From the NCBI GenBank assembly GCA_019424135.1, contig JAHYZZ010000020.1, positions 23,993 to 47,359 on the forward strand: a stretch of DNA of 23,367 nucleotides. The letters are read 5' to 3'. The position numbers and the translations under genes are program-made. The first letter of the stretch is position 1; each line of letters starts with the position of its first letter. Source of the DNA: Lachnospiraceae bacterium (GTDB lineage Bacteria > Bacillota > Clostridia > Lachnospirales > Lachnospiraceae). The notes below the pieces were generated by a model, which saw only the letters and a list, made by a program, of their open reading frames with translations, was not told the origin of the DNA and did not search any database. Of the stretch, positions 6,877-14,814 are shown in pieces.

Positions 6877-7473
6877 ATGCTGAATAAAAGAAAGAGAAAG
6901 GACTTTTTGTTTTTTCTGGCAGTAGCTTTTCTGCTGTGCGGATGTTCTTCAGAGAAAGAACCTGTGCTGGATGAGGTGCAGATTCAGGAAGAGACGGACG
7001 AAAGTACCAAAGAAGAAGAGACGGACAAAAATTCCTCTGAAGTCAAGGATACGGTGGTGGTTCATGTATGCGGACAGGTGGTAAATCCTGGCGTCTATGA
7101 ACTCCCAGAAGGAAGCCGTCTGTATGAAGCAATTCAGGCAGCCGGAGGACTGGGGGAGCAGGCAGCTGCGGAAGGACTGAATCAGGCAGCCAAGGCCCAG
7201 GACGGACAGCAGATTTATGTACCATCTGCAGCGGAACTTTCGGAGGGGAAACTGGCACCGGAGACAGCCGGGCAGGAGGATAACAGAGTCAATATTAATA
7301 CAGCCGGAGAAGAGGAGCTGATGACACTCACCGGGATTGGGGAGGCAAAGGCAGCAGCTATTCTTCAATATCGGGAGGAAAAAGGAAAGTTTGAAACCAT
7401 TGAAGAGCTGATGGAGATCAGTGGGATTAAAGAGGGCGTATTTGAAAAGATCAAGGATAAAATAAAAGTTTGA
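6877..7473 (+). CDS. comEA: ComEA-type DNA-binding lipoprotein (SLBB + helix-hairpin-helix)
   Basis: Competence protein that binds incoming double-stranded DNA outside the membrane and passes it to the ComEC channel. The N-terminus MLNKRKRKDFLFFLAVAFLLCGC is a lipoprotein-type signal with Cys23 as probable lipidation site, whereas Bacillus ComEA uses a transmembrane anchor. A Glu/Asp-rich linker (24-57) is followed by an SLBB domain, VVVHVCGQVVNPGVYELPEGSRLYEAI (about 60-118), and a C-terminal pair of helix-hairpin-helix motifs, VNINTAGEEELMTLTGIGEAKAAAIL and IEELMEISGIKEGVFEKIKDKI (about 138-198). Length 198 aa is normal. Start at 6877 follows AAAGGAGA. The next gene, a response regulator, begins 15 bases on, and comEC lies four genes downstream. 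Confidence 0.9.
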   Translation: MLNKRKRKDFLFFLAVAFLLCGCSSEKEPVLDEVQIQEETDESTKEEETDKNSSEVKDTVVVHVCGQVVNPGVYELPEGSRLYEAIQAAGGLGEQAAAEGLNQAAKAQDGQQIYVPSAAELSEGKLAPETAGQEDNRVNINTAGEEELMTLTGIGEAKAAAILQYREEKGKFETIEELMEISGIKEGVFEKIKDKIKV

Positions 7474-7487
7474 CAGGGGAGACTTGA

Positions 7488-8177
7488 ATGAGCAGACATG
7501 TTTTGGTGGTAGATGACGAGAAGTTAATTGTGAAAGGAATCCGGTTCAGTCTGGAGCAGGACGGGATGGAGGTAGACTGTGCCTATGACGGGGAAGAGGC
7601 GTTAAAGCTGGCAAAGGAGAATCATTACGATATGATTCTTCTGGATGTGATGCTTCCCAAGCATGACGGTTTTGAAGTGTGCCAGCAAATCCGGGAATTT
7701 TCAGATGTGCCGATCATAATGTTGACCGCAAGAGACGACGATATGAATAAGATCCTTGGACTGGAGTACGGGGCTGACGATTATATCACCAAACCTTTCA
7801 ATATCCTTGAGGTAAAGGCAAGGATCAAGGCGATCATGCGACGTACCGGGAAACGGGATCAGGAGAAAGACGGTGGAAAAGTGGTGGTCAAGGGAAATAT
7901 GAAAATTGACTGCGAGAGCCGCAGAGTGATGATTGCGGATCAGGAGATTAATCTGACGGCCAAGGAGTTTGACCTTTTAGAGCTTCTTGCCACCAATCCG
8001 GGAAAGGTTTACAGCCGGGAAAATCTTCTAAATATCGTATGGGGTTATGAATATCCCGGCGATGCCAGGACGGTAGACGTACATATCCGGAGACTTAGGG
8101 AGAAGATTGAAACGAATCCAAGTGATCCGAAATATGTCTATACAAAATGGGGTGTTGGTTATTATTTCAGGGGTTAA
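7488..8177 (+). CDS. OmpR/PhoB-family response regulator
   Basis: Two-domain transcription factor activated by phosphorylation. The receiver domain (1-115) has the acidic pair Asp9/Asp10 in LVVDDE, the phosphoacceptor Asp53 in ILLDVMLPKHDGFEV, Thr80 in IIMLTARDD and Lys102 in DDYITKPF. The C-terminal winged helix (about 135-229) has the usual NLTAKEFDLLELLATNPGKV, the recognition-helix region DARTVDVHIRRLREKIE, and ends YVYTKWGVGYYFRG. Length 229 aa is standard and no active residue is missing. It starts 15 bases after comEA behind AGGGGAGA (7475-7482) and its end overlaps or abuts the partner kinase gene. Target promoters are unknown; control of its own operon, including the com genes, is an inference from position. 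Confidence 0.95.
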   Translation: MSRHVLVVDDEKLIVKGIRFSLEQDGMEVDCAYDGEEALKLAKENHYDMILLDVMLPKHDGFEVCQQIREFSDVPIIMLTARDDDMNKILGLEYGADDYITKPFNILEVKARIKAIMRRTGKRDQEKDGGKVVVKGNMKIDCESRRVMIADQEINLTAKEFDLLELLATNPGKVYSRENLLNIVWGYEYPGDARTVDVHIRRLREKIETNPSDPKYVYTKWGVGYYFRG

Positions 8178-9609
8178 GAAATATCTTACGAACAATATAC
8201 TGGGAAGTCTTCGGTTTCGCATTATTCTTATGGTGACGTTGGCCGGGGCTATCCCGGCTCTTATTATGCAGGCTGTGATTTTAAACAGCTATGAGACACG
8301 GGCAGTAGATGTACGGACTGCCGAGATACAGAATCAATGTACAATTCTATGTAATCAGCTTGGCAGTGCCGGTTCTTTGAACGGGCGGGCTGCTGAGTCT
8401 GTCCGGACGGAGCTGGTGCAGATATCCAATATTTATGATGGACGTGTGCTGGTGATCGATCGTAATTTTCAGGTGGAAGAAGATACATACGAGATAGATA
8501 TCGGGAAAACCATTGTGTCCCGGGATGTGATACACTGCCTGGAGGGGACGGGAACCAGCAATTATGATGATAAGAATCATTATATTGAAGTGACATCTCC
8601 AGTTTATGATCCTTCCGGAGAGACCGTGATCGGCGTGTTGTTGGTCAGTGTTTCTACAGATTTCATTGAAGATAATTTAAGTGTGCTGGGAGGAAAAGCT
8701 ACGGTGGCATGGTTTACCATGACTCTCGTAGTGCTTGTGCTGGCATTTCTTCTGGGATTTGTAATGGTCAAGCCGTTCCAGAGGATTACTCGTTCCATTT
8801 CAGCGGTGACAGAAGGGTATGAGGATGATTATCTGAAAGAATATGCATATACAGAAACCAGAGTTTTGTCAGATGCTTTTAACAAGATGCTGGGGAGGAT
8901 GAAGGTATTAGATGATTCCAGGACAGAATTTGTCTCCAACGTTTCTCATGAGCTGAAGACACCCTTGACCTCCATGAAAGTGCTGGCTGATTCTTTGCTG
9001 GCCCAGGAAGAAGTGCCACCGGAGCTGTATAAAGAATTTATGGGAGATCTGTCCGAGGAAATTGAGAGGGAAAATAAAATCATTAATGATCTTTTATCTC
9101 TGGTGAAAATGGATAAAACGGCAAATAGTGCTAATACCATGAATATTACTTCTGAGAATATTAATGCTTTAGTGGAAAAAATCTTAAAGCGACTGCGTCC
9201 GATTGCGGCTGCGAGAAATATTGAGGTGGTATTTGAGAGCTTTCGTCCGGTTACCGCTGAGGTAGACGAGGTCAAACTGTCTCTTGCGATCTCAAATCTG
9301 GTGGAAAATGCAATCAAGTATAATAAAGAAGATGGATGGATCCATGTCTCTTTGAATGCAGACCACAAGTACTTCTATCTGGAAGTAGCTGACTCTGGAA
9401 TCGGGATTCCGGAGGAGGCCATGGAACATATTTTTGAGAGATTTTACAGAGTAGATAAATCCCATTCCAGAGAAATCGGGGGGACAGGACTTGGGCTTGC
9501 TATCGCAAGAAGCGCGGTAGTCATGCACCGCGGCGCAATCAAAGCATACAGCCAGATTGGAGAAGGGACGACATTTATCGTCAGGGTTCCGCTGACATAT
9601 GTGTTATAA
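8107..9609 (+). CDS. Sensor histidine kinase (HAMP, HisKA, HATPase), partner of the preceding regulator
   Basis: Membrane-bound kinase that should phosphorylate Asp53 of the preceding regulator. Numbering from the TTG at 8107: first membrane helix about 38-58 (RFRIILMVTLAGAIPALIMQAVIL), an extracellular sensor region about 60-195 with no family I recognise, second helix about 200-224 (TMTLVVLVLAFLLGFVMV), HAMP linker about 225-275, HisKA with His281 in FVSNVSHELKTPLTS, then the ATPase with NLVENAIKYN, VADSGIGIP and GGTGLGLAIA. There is no PAS domain, unlike WalK. The start is uncertain: TTG 8107 (near AGGGAG at 8097-8102), ATG 8134, GTG 8152 and TTG 8155 all lie inside the regulator gene, and related proteins suggest the mature start is close to GVKKYLTNN, soon after the last of these. 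All options imply translational coupling. Confidence 0.93.
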   Translation: MKRIQVIRNMSIQNGVLVIISGVKKYLTNNILGSLRFRIILMVTLAGAIPALIMQAVILNSYETRAVDVRTAEIQNQCTILCNQLGSAGSLNGRAAESVRTELVQISNIYDGRVLVIDRNFQVEEDTYEIDIGKTIVSRDVIHCLEGTGTSNYDDKNHYIEVTSPVYDPSGETVIGVLLVSVSTDFIEDNLSVLGGKATVAWFTMTLVVLVLAFLLGFVMVKPFQRITRSISAVTEGYEDDYLKEYAYTETRVLSDAFNKMLGRMKVLDDSRTEFVSNVSHELKTPLTSMKVLADSLLAQEEVPPELYKEFMGDLSEEIERENKIINDLLSLVKMDKTANSANTMNITSENINALVEKILKRLRPIAAARNIEVVFESFRPVTAEVDEVKLSLAISNLVENAIKYNKEDGWIHVSLNADHKYFYLEVADSGIGIPEEAMEHIFERFYRVDKSHSREIGGTGLGLAIARSAVVMHRGAIKAYSQIGEGTTFIVRVPLTYVL

Positions 9610-9616
9610 GGAGGAG
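9608..9616 (+). promoter_or_regulatory. Ribosome binding site that sets the GerMN lipoprotein start
   Basis: AAGGAGGAG overlaps the kinase stop codon (TAA 9607-9609) and precedes the ATG at 9620 by three bases, or five from the AGGAGG core's end at 9614. The alternative in-frame start at 9599 would add MCYKEEI before the basic signal-peptide start. Confidence 0.8.
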
Positions 9617-9619
9617 ATC

Positions 9620-10564
9620 ATGAAGAAAAGATACCGTGCCATCAATTCGGCAGTCGTTTTTATGATGTGCGTTATTGTGCTTTTCGGATGTGGCAGTGAT
9701 GATCAGACAGATCCAGAAAAGATTGACGGAACTTATCTGTGTTTTGTTAATCTTGATGGAGACGGACTGGTGAGGGAAGCCTATGAGATCAAGGGAGATT
9801 CTGTGGAGGAAGAGGTAGAAGATGTTTTGTCCGCCATGCAAAGGGAACCGGATTCCATCGACTATAAAAGTGCTTTTCCTAAAAATGTCAAGGTCAGTGA
9901 GTGGAGATTCTCTGAGGATCGTCTGGATCTTGAGTTTTCTGACAGTTATCTTCAGATAACAAAGGCTGAAGAGGTGTTGCTTCGAGCAGCAGTTGTTGAG
10001 TCCCTGGGACAGATATCAGGGGTGGATGCGGTTTCCTTTTTCGTAGGAGCAGATCCTTTGAAGGATTCGGACGGAAACGAGATCGGTTATATGACGCCGG
10101 ATGATTTTGTGCAGAATACCGGATCTTCCCTTCGTTCTTACCAGTCAAGAGAGCTTACCTTGTATTTTGCCAATGAAAAAGGGGATGCACTGACTGCCAG
10201 GAAGGTCAGTGTACGCTATAACAGCAGTCTTTCTGTGGAAAAGTTGATTGTAGAGCAGATAATCAAGGGGCCGACTGATGGTGAGGGACGTGCGGTGATT
10301 GCTCCAGAGACGAAGGTGCTGGGAGTATCGGTACGAGACGGCATCTGTTATGTGAATCTGGACGACAGTTTTTTGAACAGTTCCACAGGTGTAGATCCGC
10401 AGGTGACCGTTTATGCTATTGTAAATTCTGTGACGGAAAGCGGAAATGCAGGCCAGGTGCAGATCATGGTCAATGGAGAGAGTAATCTCCAATATATGAA
10501 TCGTATAGATTTAAGCAAACCGATGACCAGAAATCTGGATCTTGTGGAGGGGAAAAATTCTTGA
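9620..10564 (+). CDS. Tandem GerMN-domain lipoprotein
   Basis: A 314-residue predicted lipoprotein: basic start MKKRYR, hydrophobic core, and lipobox VLFGC with Cys24. Two GerMN-like repeats follow. The first, about 35-165, is divergent (CFVNLDGDGLVREAYEI ... DRLDLEFSDSYLQI ... VDAVSFFVGADPL); the second, about 180-300, is clear: LTLYFANEKGDALTARKV, VEKLIVEQIIKGPTDGEG, ICYVNLDDSFLN, QVQIMVNGES. This two-repeat plan matches sporulation protein GerM, which works in the forespore envelope channel; GerMN also occurs in actinobacterial LpqB, which is encoded after the mtrA-mtrB two-component pair and modulates MtrB. Here too it directly follows a regulator and kinase (10-base gap), so a sensor-accessory role outside the membrane is inferred. 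Its stop overlaps the comEC start by three bases (TTGA). Confidence 0.88.
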   Translation: MKKRYRAINSAVVFMMCVIVLFGCGSDDQTDPEKIDGTYLCFVNLDGDGLVREAYEIKGDSVEEEVEDVLSAMQREPDSIDYKSAFPKNVKVSEWRFSEDRLDLEFSDSYLQITKAEEVLLRAAVVESLGQISGVDAVSFFVGADPLKDSDGNEIGYMTPDDFVQNTGSSLRSYQSRELTLYFANEKGDALTARKVSVRYNSSLSVEKLIVEQIIKGPTDGEGRAVIAPETKVLGVSVRDGICYVNLDDSFLNSSTGVDPQVTVYAIVNSVTESGNAGQVQIMVNGESNLQYMNRIDLSKPMTRNLDLVEGKNS

Positions 10565-12759
10565 AAAACAGACCGCTGCTTACTTTTTGTTTGATGATCC
10601 TGGCAGTGATCATTGTGGCGGTGACGGTCGGGGGAGAGCGGTGTATCCGCCAGCTTAGACCGTCACCACTGGAAACGTATGTTCCGCCAGGGGATGAGAT
10701 TACGGTTCGAGGCACCGTGTACCAGACGGAGCAAAAAACGAAAGTTCAGGCAATTTATCTTAAAGACAATTCGATTCAATGGAATCACATATCGTTCTAT
10801 GAAAACAAACTTCTTGTTTATGCAGATCCCGAAATCAGAGTGAAAATTGGAAATGTGATACAGGTGTCCGGAGAGACCTCTTTTTTTGATGTGCCTAGGA
10901 ACCCGGGTAATTTTGACCAGAAGCTGTATTATCAAAAGATGGATATTCATGGCATGGTCTGGGCAGAAAGACTTAAGATTACGGATGGAAAAGTCTGGAA
11001 ACTTAAGAATGAACTGGCTGTATTCCGTGCAAGATGGAAGAAAATGCTGGAGCAGTATATGGGGGTCAGAGATGGAGCTTCTTTGGCAGCCATGATGCTG
11101 GGAGAAAAATCTGGAATGGACACAGAAGTAAAATCGTTATATCAAGCTGGCGGTATCGGCCATATTCTGGCTATTTCCGGTTTACATCTTTCTTTTCTGG
11201 GGATCGGGACTTATCAAATGCTCAGACGGTGTGTGGGCTCTTATGGAATTTCAGGGCTTGTCGGGAGTCTGATCCTTATGGCTTATGTGTTGATGATCGG
11301 TTTTACTGTTTCGGTAGTGCGCTCCTTTGTCATGTTTTTGTTCCGGGTGGGTGCTGATATGACTGGTCGGCATTATGATGCACCAACGGCGCTGGCTGTT
11401 TCGGCGGTAATCGTACTTTTCTGGAGACCGTTATATCTGTACGATGGAGGTTTCTGGCTGTCTTTTCTGGCTGTACTGGCAATGATCCTTCTTCTTCCGG
11501 AGTTCCGGGAACATTCTTTCCAGGGACTATGGGCCAGTTTGTGTGTCAATCTAATGCTTCTTCCCATCCTTCTTTACTATTTCTTTGAATTTTCTGTGTA
11601 TTCGACGCTCCTGAATCTCTTGATCGTGCCGCTGACTTCAGTACTTCTTATGCTTGGGATGGCGGGAAGCGCCGCCTGTCTGGTGGTTCCTGCAGCAGGC
11701 AGCCTGATATTAAAGAGTTGCTGCATACTCCTTGGCTTGGTTGAAAGGAGCTGTGAACTTATGCTTACTCTTCCAGGGGCAAGATGGGTGGGAGGACGGC
11801 CAGAATGGTGGCAGATGGCGGTTTATTACGGAGTGCTATTTTTAGTCTTTTTCTTGTGGAAGAAATATAAAAAAACAGCGTTCCTTCTGATCTATGGGCT
11901 CGGAGTCCTGGTACTGACCTGGAGGTTTGAGGAAAGGGGAATTTTGTCTGTCACCTTACTGGATGTGGGACAAGGAGATGCTATCTTTATCCGCGGACCT
12001 GGAGGGGACACATTCTTGGTGGACGGAGGAAGCAGTGATGTAAGCAAGGCGGGACAGTATCGGATAGAACCTTTTTTGAAGTCACAGGGGACGGGCTGTC
12101 TTGACTATGTATGGGTGACCCATGGAGATGAGGATCACACAAATGGGTTGGAGGAACTTTTGAGGCGACAGGATATAGGAGTCAAGATCAAAGCACTGGT
12201 GTTTCCCTCGGGGAAGGTATGGGATGAACATCTCAGGGAGCTGGGGCAGCTTGCCGAAAGCTGCGGGACCAAGATTTATATGATGGAAGAGAATCAGACT
12301 ATAGAAAAGGATGGAGTTGTCTTTACCTGTCTTGCACCGGGTGAACTTTTTAAGAAAGGAGAAATTCCAGAGACCGGAAATGCGTCCTCCCTGGTTCTGT
12401 CTCTCCAGTACCAGGGGTTTGACATGCTGTTGACCGGAGATGTGGAGGGAAAAGGAGAGGAGCTGCTTACAGAAAAGCTTGTTAAAGATTATGGAGAGGT
12501 GTCCTGGGAGGTGCTAAAGACGGCACATCACGGGTCAAAGAATTCTACAGGAGAGGAGTTCCTGAAAACTGTAAAGCCAAAGTATGCCCTGATTTCAGCG
12601 GGAAGAAAAAACCGATACGGTCATCCTCATAAAGAGACACTGGAACGACTAAAAAAAGTCGGAACCAGCATCTGTTCAACACAGGACCTGGGTGCAGTTA
12701 CCATACAAGTGGTTGAATTTGAAATGAAAATTCAGTATACTATAGAAGGAACAGACTAA
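10561..12759 (+). CDS. comEC: ComEC/Rec2 DNA-uptake channel with C-terminal metallo-beta-lactamase domain
   Basis: Inner-membrane channel that admits single-stranded DNA during natural transformation. The 732-residue protein has an N-terminal hydrophobic helix and DUF4131-like beta domain (to about 165), the Competence membrane domain with conserved GEKSGMDTEVKSLYQAGGIGHILAISGLH split over about 181-210 and many helices to about 450, and a metallo-beta-lactamase-like domain: LLDVGQGDAIFIRG, FLVDGGSS, THGDEDHTNG (His521, Asp525, His526), LTGDVEGKG and AHHGSKNST, the parts proposed to degrade the non-transferred strand. Start is TTG at 10561 with GGAGGGGAA (10546-10554) six bases upstream, overlapping the lipoprotein stop as TTGA, so coupled translation is likely. 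No frameshift or lost motif is seen. Confidence 0.95.
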   Translation: MKNRPLLTFCLMILAVIIVAVTVGGERCIRQLRPSPLETYVPPGDEITVRGTVYQTEQKTKVQAIYLKDNSIQWNHISFYENKLLVYADPEIRVKIGNVIQVSGETSFFDVPRNPGNFDQKLYYQKMDIHGMVWAERLKITDGKVWKLKNELAVFRARWKKMLEQYMGVRDGASLAAMMLGEKSGMDTEVKSLYQAGGIGHILAISGLHLSFLGIGTYQMLRRCVGSYGISGLVGSLILMAYVLMIGFTVSVVRSFVMFLFRVGADMTGRHYDAPTALAVSAVIVLFWRPLYLYDGGFWLSFLAVLAMILLLPEFREHSFQGLWASLCVNLMLLPILLYYFFEFSVYSTLLNLLIVPLTSVLLMLGMAGSAACLVVPAAGSLILKSCCILLGLVERSCELMLTLPGARWVGGRPEWWQMAVYYGVLFLVFFLWKKYKKTAFLLIYGLGVLVLTWRFEERGILSVTLLDVGQGDAIFIRGPGGDTFLVDGGSSDVSKAGQYRIEPFLKSQGTGCLDYVWVTHGDEDHTNGLEELLRRQDIGVKIKALVFPSGKVWDEHLRELGQLAESCGTKIYMMEENQTIEKDGVVFTCLAPGELFKKGEIPETGNASSLVLSLQYQGFDMLLTGDVEGKGEELLTEKLVKDYGEVSWEVLKTAHHGSKNSTGEEFLKTVKPKYALISAGRKNRYGHPHKETLERLKKVGTSICSTQDLGAVTIQVVEFEMKIQYTIEGTD
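12713..12741 (+). promoter_or_regulatory. Candidate promoter for the FMN-dehydrogenase-family gene
   Basis: TTGAAT at 12713-12718 and TATACT at 12736-12741 with a 17-bp spacer lie within the last codons of comEC. A start near 12748 would allow the following housekeeping genes to be expressed when the com operon is off. Confidence 0.4.
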
Positions 12760-12810
12760 GTTCTGTACATAGAGACATGTCGAAACGTGACAGAAAAGAG
12801 GTAAAGTAAG

Positions 12811-13824
12811 ATGACGTATCAAGAAGTATTGGAGAATGCAAGGACATGTATCGGACCATTTTGTAAGGCCTGTCCGGTGTGCAACGGAAAGGCATGCGGC
12901 AATAAGGTGCCTGGGCCGGGCGCAAAGGGAACCGGAACAGTAGCGATTCAGAACTATGATGCATGGCAGAAGCTTAGCATCAATATGGATACTATCTGTG
13001 AAAATAAACCGGTGGATACTACATTTGAAGTATTTGGACAGACCTTTAAATACCCCATTTTTGCTGGTCCGGTGGGAGCAATGAAGCTGCACTATGGTGA
13101 CAAATATGATGATCTGGAGTATAACAGTATTCTGGTATCCGCCTGTGCTGATGCAGGAATTGCAGCTTTTACAGGAGACGGTACGAATCCGGCCGTTATG
13201 GAGGGGGCGACACAGGCCATTAAGGCGGCAGGAGGAAAGGGAATCCCTACCATCAAACCGTGGGATATCCATACATTACAGGAAAAGTTTTCCTTGGTAA
13301 AAGACTCCGGAGCTTTTGCGGCGGCCATGGATATTGATGCTGCAGGTCTTCCTTTTTTGAAGAACCAGACACCGCCTGCAGGAAGTAAATCTGTGGAAGA
13401 GCTAAAAGAAGTAGTACAGGCAGCAGGAGTACCGTTTATCCTGAAGGGAATCATGACGGTGAAAGGTGCGCAAAAGGCAAAAGAGGCAGGAGCTTCGGCG
13501 ATTGTTGTGTCCAACCATGGCGGACGTGTATTGGATCAGTGCCCGCCGACAGCAGAGGTGCTTCCAGAGATTGCCAGGGCAGTAGGAAAAGACATGAAAA
13601 TCTTTGTGGACGGAGGCGTCCGTTCCGGTGTTGACATTTTAAAAGCATTGGCACTGGGGGCAGATGCAGTTCTGATTGGACGTCCGTTCGTGACGGCTGT
13701 ATATGGCGGAGCAGCACAAGGAGTGTCCGCTCTTGTGGAGAAGCTTTCCTCCGAGCTTTCAGATGCAATGGCAATGTGCGGAGTTCACTCATTGCAGGAG
13801 ATTACAACAGATTTGGTAAGGTAA
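12811..13824 (+). CDS. FMN-dependent alpha-hydroxy-acid dehydrogenase-family protein with N-terminal Cys cluster
   Basis: TIM-barrel flavoprotein of the lactate/glycolate oxidase (FMN_dh) family, 337 aa. The signature SNHGGRVLDQCPPTAEVLPEI is present with the catalytic His236 and Arg239, followed by IFVDGGVRSGVDILKALALGADAVLIGRPF, the FMN-phosphate site. The family's usual N-terminal Tyr-rich barrel start is replaced by CIGPFCKACPVCNGKACGN, five cysteines (13, 18, 21, 24, 29) in 17 residues, suggesting a metal or iron-sulfur site or a redox switch. Substrate is unknown; sequence does not say oxidase or dehydrogenase, though an anaerobe would use an electron acceptor other than oxygen. It starts 51 bases after comEC behind AGAGGT and ends three bases before holA. 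Confidence 0.85.
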   Translation: MTYQEVLENARTCIGPFCKACPVCNGKACGNKVPGPGAKGTGTVAIQNYDAWQKLSINMDTICENKPVDTTFEVFGQTFKYPIFAGPVGAMKLHYGDKYDDLEYNSILVSACADAGIAAFTGDGTNPAVMEGATQAIKAAGGKGIPTIKPWDIHTLQEKFSLVKDSGAFAAAMDIDAAGLPFLKNQTPPAGSKSVEELKEVVQAAGVPFILKGIMTVKGAQKAKEAGASAIVVSNHGGRVLDQCPPTAEVLPEIARAVGKDMKIFVDGGVRSGVDILKALALGADAVLIGRPFVTAVYGGAAQGVSALVEKLSSELSDAMAMCGVHSLQEITTDLVR

Positions 13825-13827
13825 TTC

Positions 13828-14808
13828 ATGAAAAGCTTAAATGAAGACATTAAGTCGGGAATTTTCAAACAGGCCTACCTCCTTTATGGGGAGGAGGCCT
13901 ATTTAAAAAAGCAGTATAAGGACAAGATCATAGAAGGAATGTTCCCGGATGGGGACAGGATGAACTATGCTTATTATGAAGGGAAGGGAATCAATCCTGG
14001 AGAGCTGATTGATCTGGCGGAAACCATGCCCTTTTTTGCAGACCGAAGGCTGATCGTGGTGGAAAATTCTGGTTTCTTCAAGTCTGCTTCGCCGGAGCTT
14101 TCTGACTATATTAAGAACATGCCCGAGACGGCATGTTTTCTGTTTGTAGAACAGGAAGTGGACAAAAGAGGGAAACTGTACAAGGCAGTAAAGGATAAAG
14201 GGCGAGCAGTGGAACTTGGCAGACAGGATGAAAAGACACTTTTATATTGGATTGCCGGGACAATGAAACGAGAAGGAAAAAAGATCCGAGAATCTGCGGC
14301 ACGACACCTCATCAGCCGGGCTGGAACGGATATGGAGGCTTTGGAACAGGAGATGGAAAAGCTTTTTTCCTATACAATGGGACACGGTGAGGTGACCATT
14401 CAGGATATCGATGAGATTTGCACCAATCATATCAGCAGCCAGATTTTTGCCATGGTGGAGGCGGTGGCATTAAAACAGCAGAAGAAAGCACTAGATCTTT
14501 ATTATGATCTTCTGGCGTTAAAGGAACCGCCGATGCGGATTTTGTATCTTTTGGTCCGCCAGTTTAAGCTTCTCATGGAAGTAAAGGATCTGATGCGGCT
14601 GGGATATGAAAAGTCTCAGATTGCAAAGGAGGCAAAGCTTCATCCCTTTGTAGCAGGAAAATATATGCAGCAGTGCCGGGCATTTCGGGAAGAGGAGTTA
14701 AGAAGTATCCTGGAAGAGGCGGCAGATACGGAAGAAATGGTAAAGACCGGACGTCTGAACGACCGGATGAGTGTAGAACTTTTCATTGTAAAGAACAGCG
14801 GGATGTGA
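13828..14808 (+). CDS. holA: DNA polymerase III delta subunit
   Basis: Clamp-loader subunit that opens the beta sliding clamp. The 326-residue protein carries the family's N-terminal pattern, KSGIFKQAYLLYGEEAYLKKQYKDKI (8-33), then PFFADRRLIVVENSGFF, LFVEQEVDKRGKLYKAV, and C-terminal helical collar sequence LLVRQFKLLMEVKDL and HPFVAGKYMQQCRAF. Like other delta subunits it lacks a working Walker A motif. It begins three bases after the FMN-family gene (AAGG at 13818-13821). comEC followed by holA is a conserved neighbourhood in Firmicutes, here interrupted by one gene. rpsT, gpr and spoIIP, which follow holA in Bacillus, are missing at this place. Confidence 0.93.
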   Translation: MKSLNEDIKSGIFKQAYLLYGEEAYLKKQYKDKIIEGMFPDGDRMNYAYYEGKGINPGELIDLAETMPFFADRRLIVVENSGFFKSASPELSDYIKNMPETACFLFVEQEVDKRGKLYKAVKDKGRAVELGRQDEKTLLYWIAGTMKREGKKIRESAARHLISRAGTDMEALEQEMEKLFSYTMGHGEVTIQDIDEICTNHISSQIFAMVEAVALKQQKKALDLYYDLLALKEPPMRILYLLVRQFKLLMEVKDLMRLGYEKSQIAKEAKLHPFVAGKYMQQCRAFREEELRSILEEAADTEEMVKTGRLNDRMSVELFIVKNSGM

Positions 14809-14814
14809 TATACT
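14786..14814 (+). promoter_or_regulatory. Candidate lepA promoter with extended -10
   Basis: TTGTAA at 14786-14791 and TATACT at 14809-14814, 17 bp apart, with TG at 14806-14807 forming an extended -10. The element lies at the end of holA and would start transcription near 14821, about 35 bases before lepA. Confidence 0.45.

Noticed and set aside
12761..12795. TTCTGT/ACAGAA inverted repeat after comEC as a terminator
   Set aside because: Only six pairs with a 23-base loop and no T-run; too weak.
12676..13272. 198-codon minus-strand frame across the comEC/FMN-family junction
   Set aside because: No recognisable family, no initiation signal, and it overlaps two well-supported genes.
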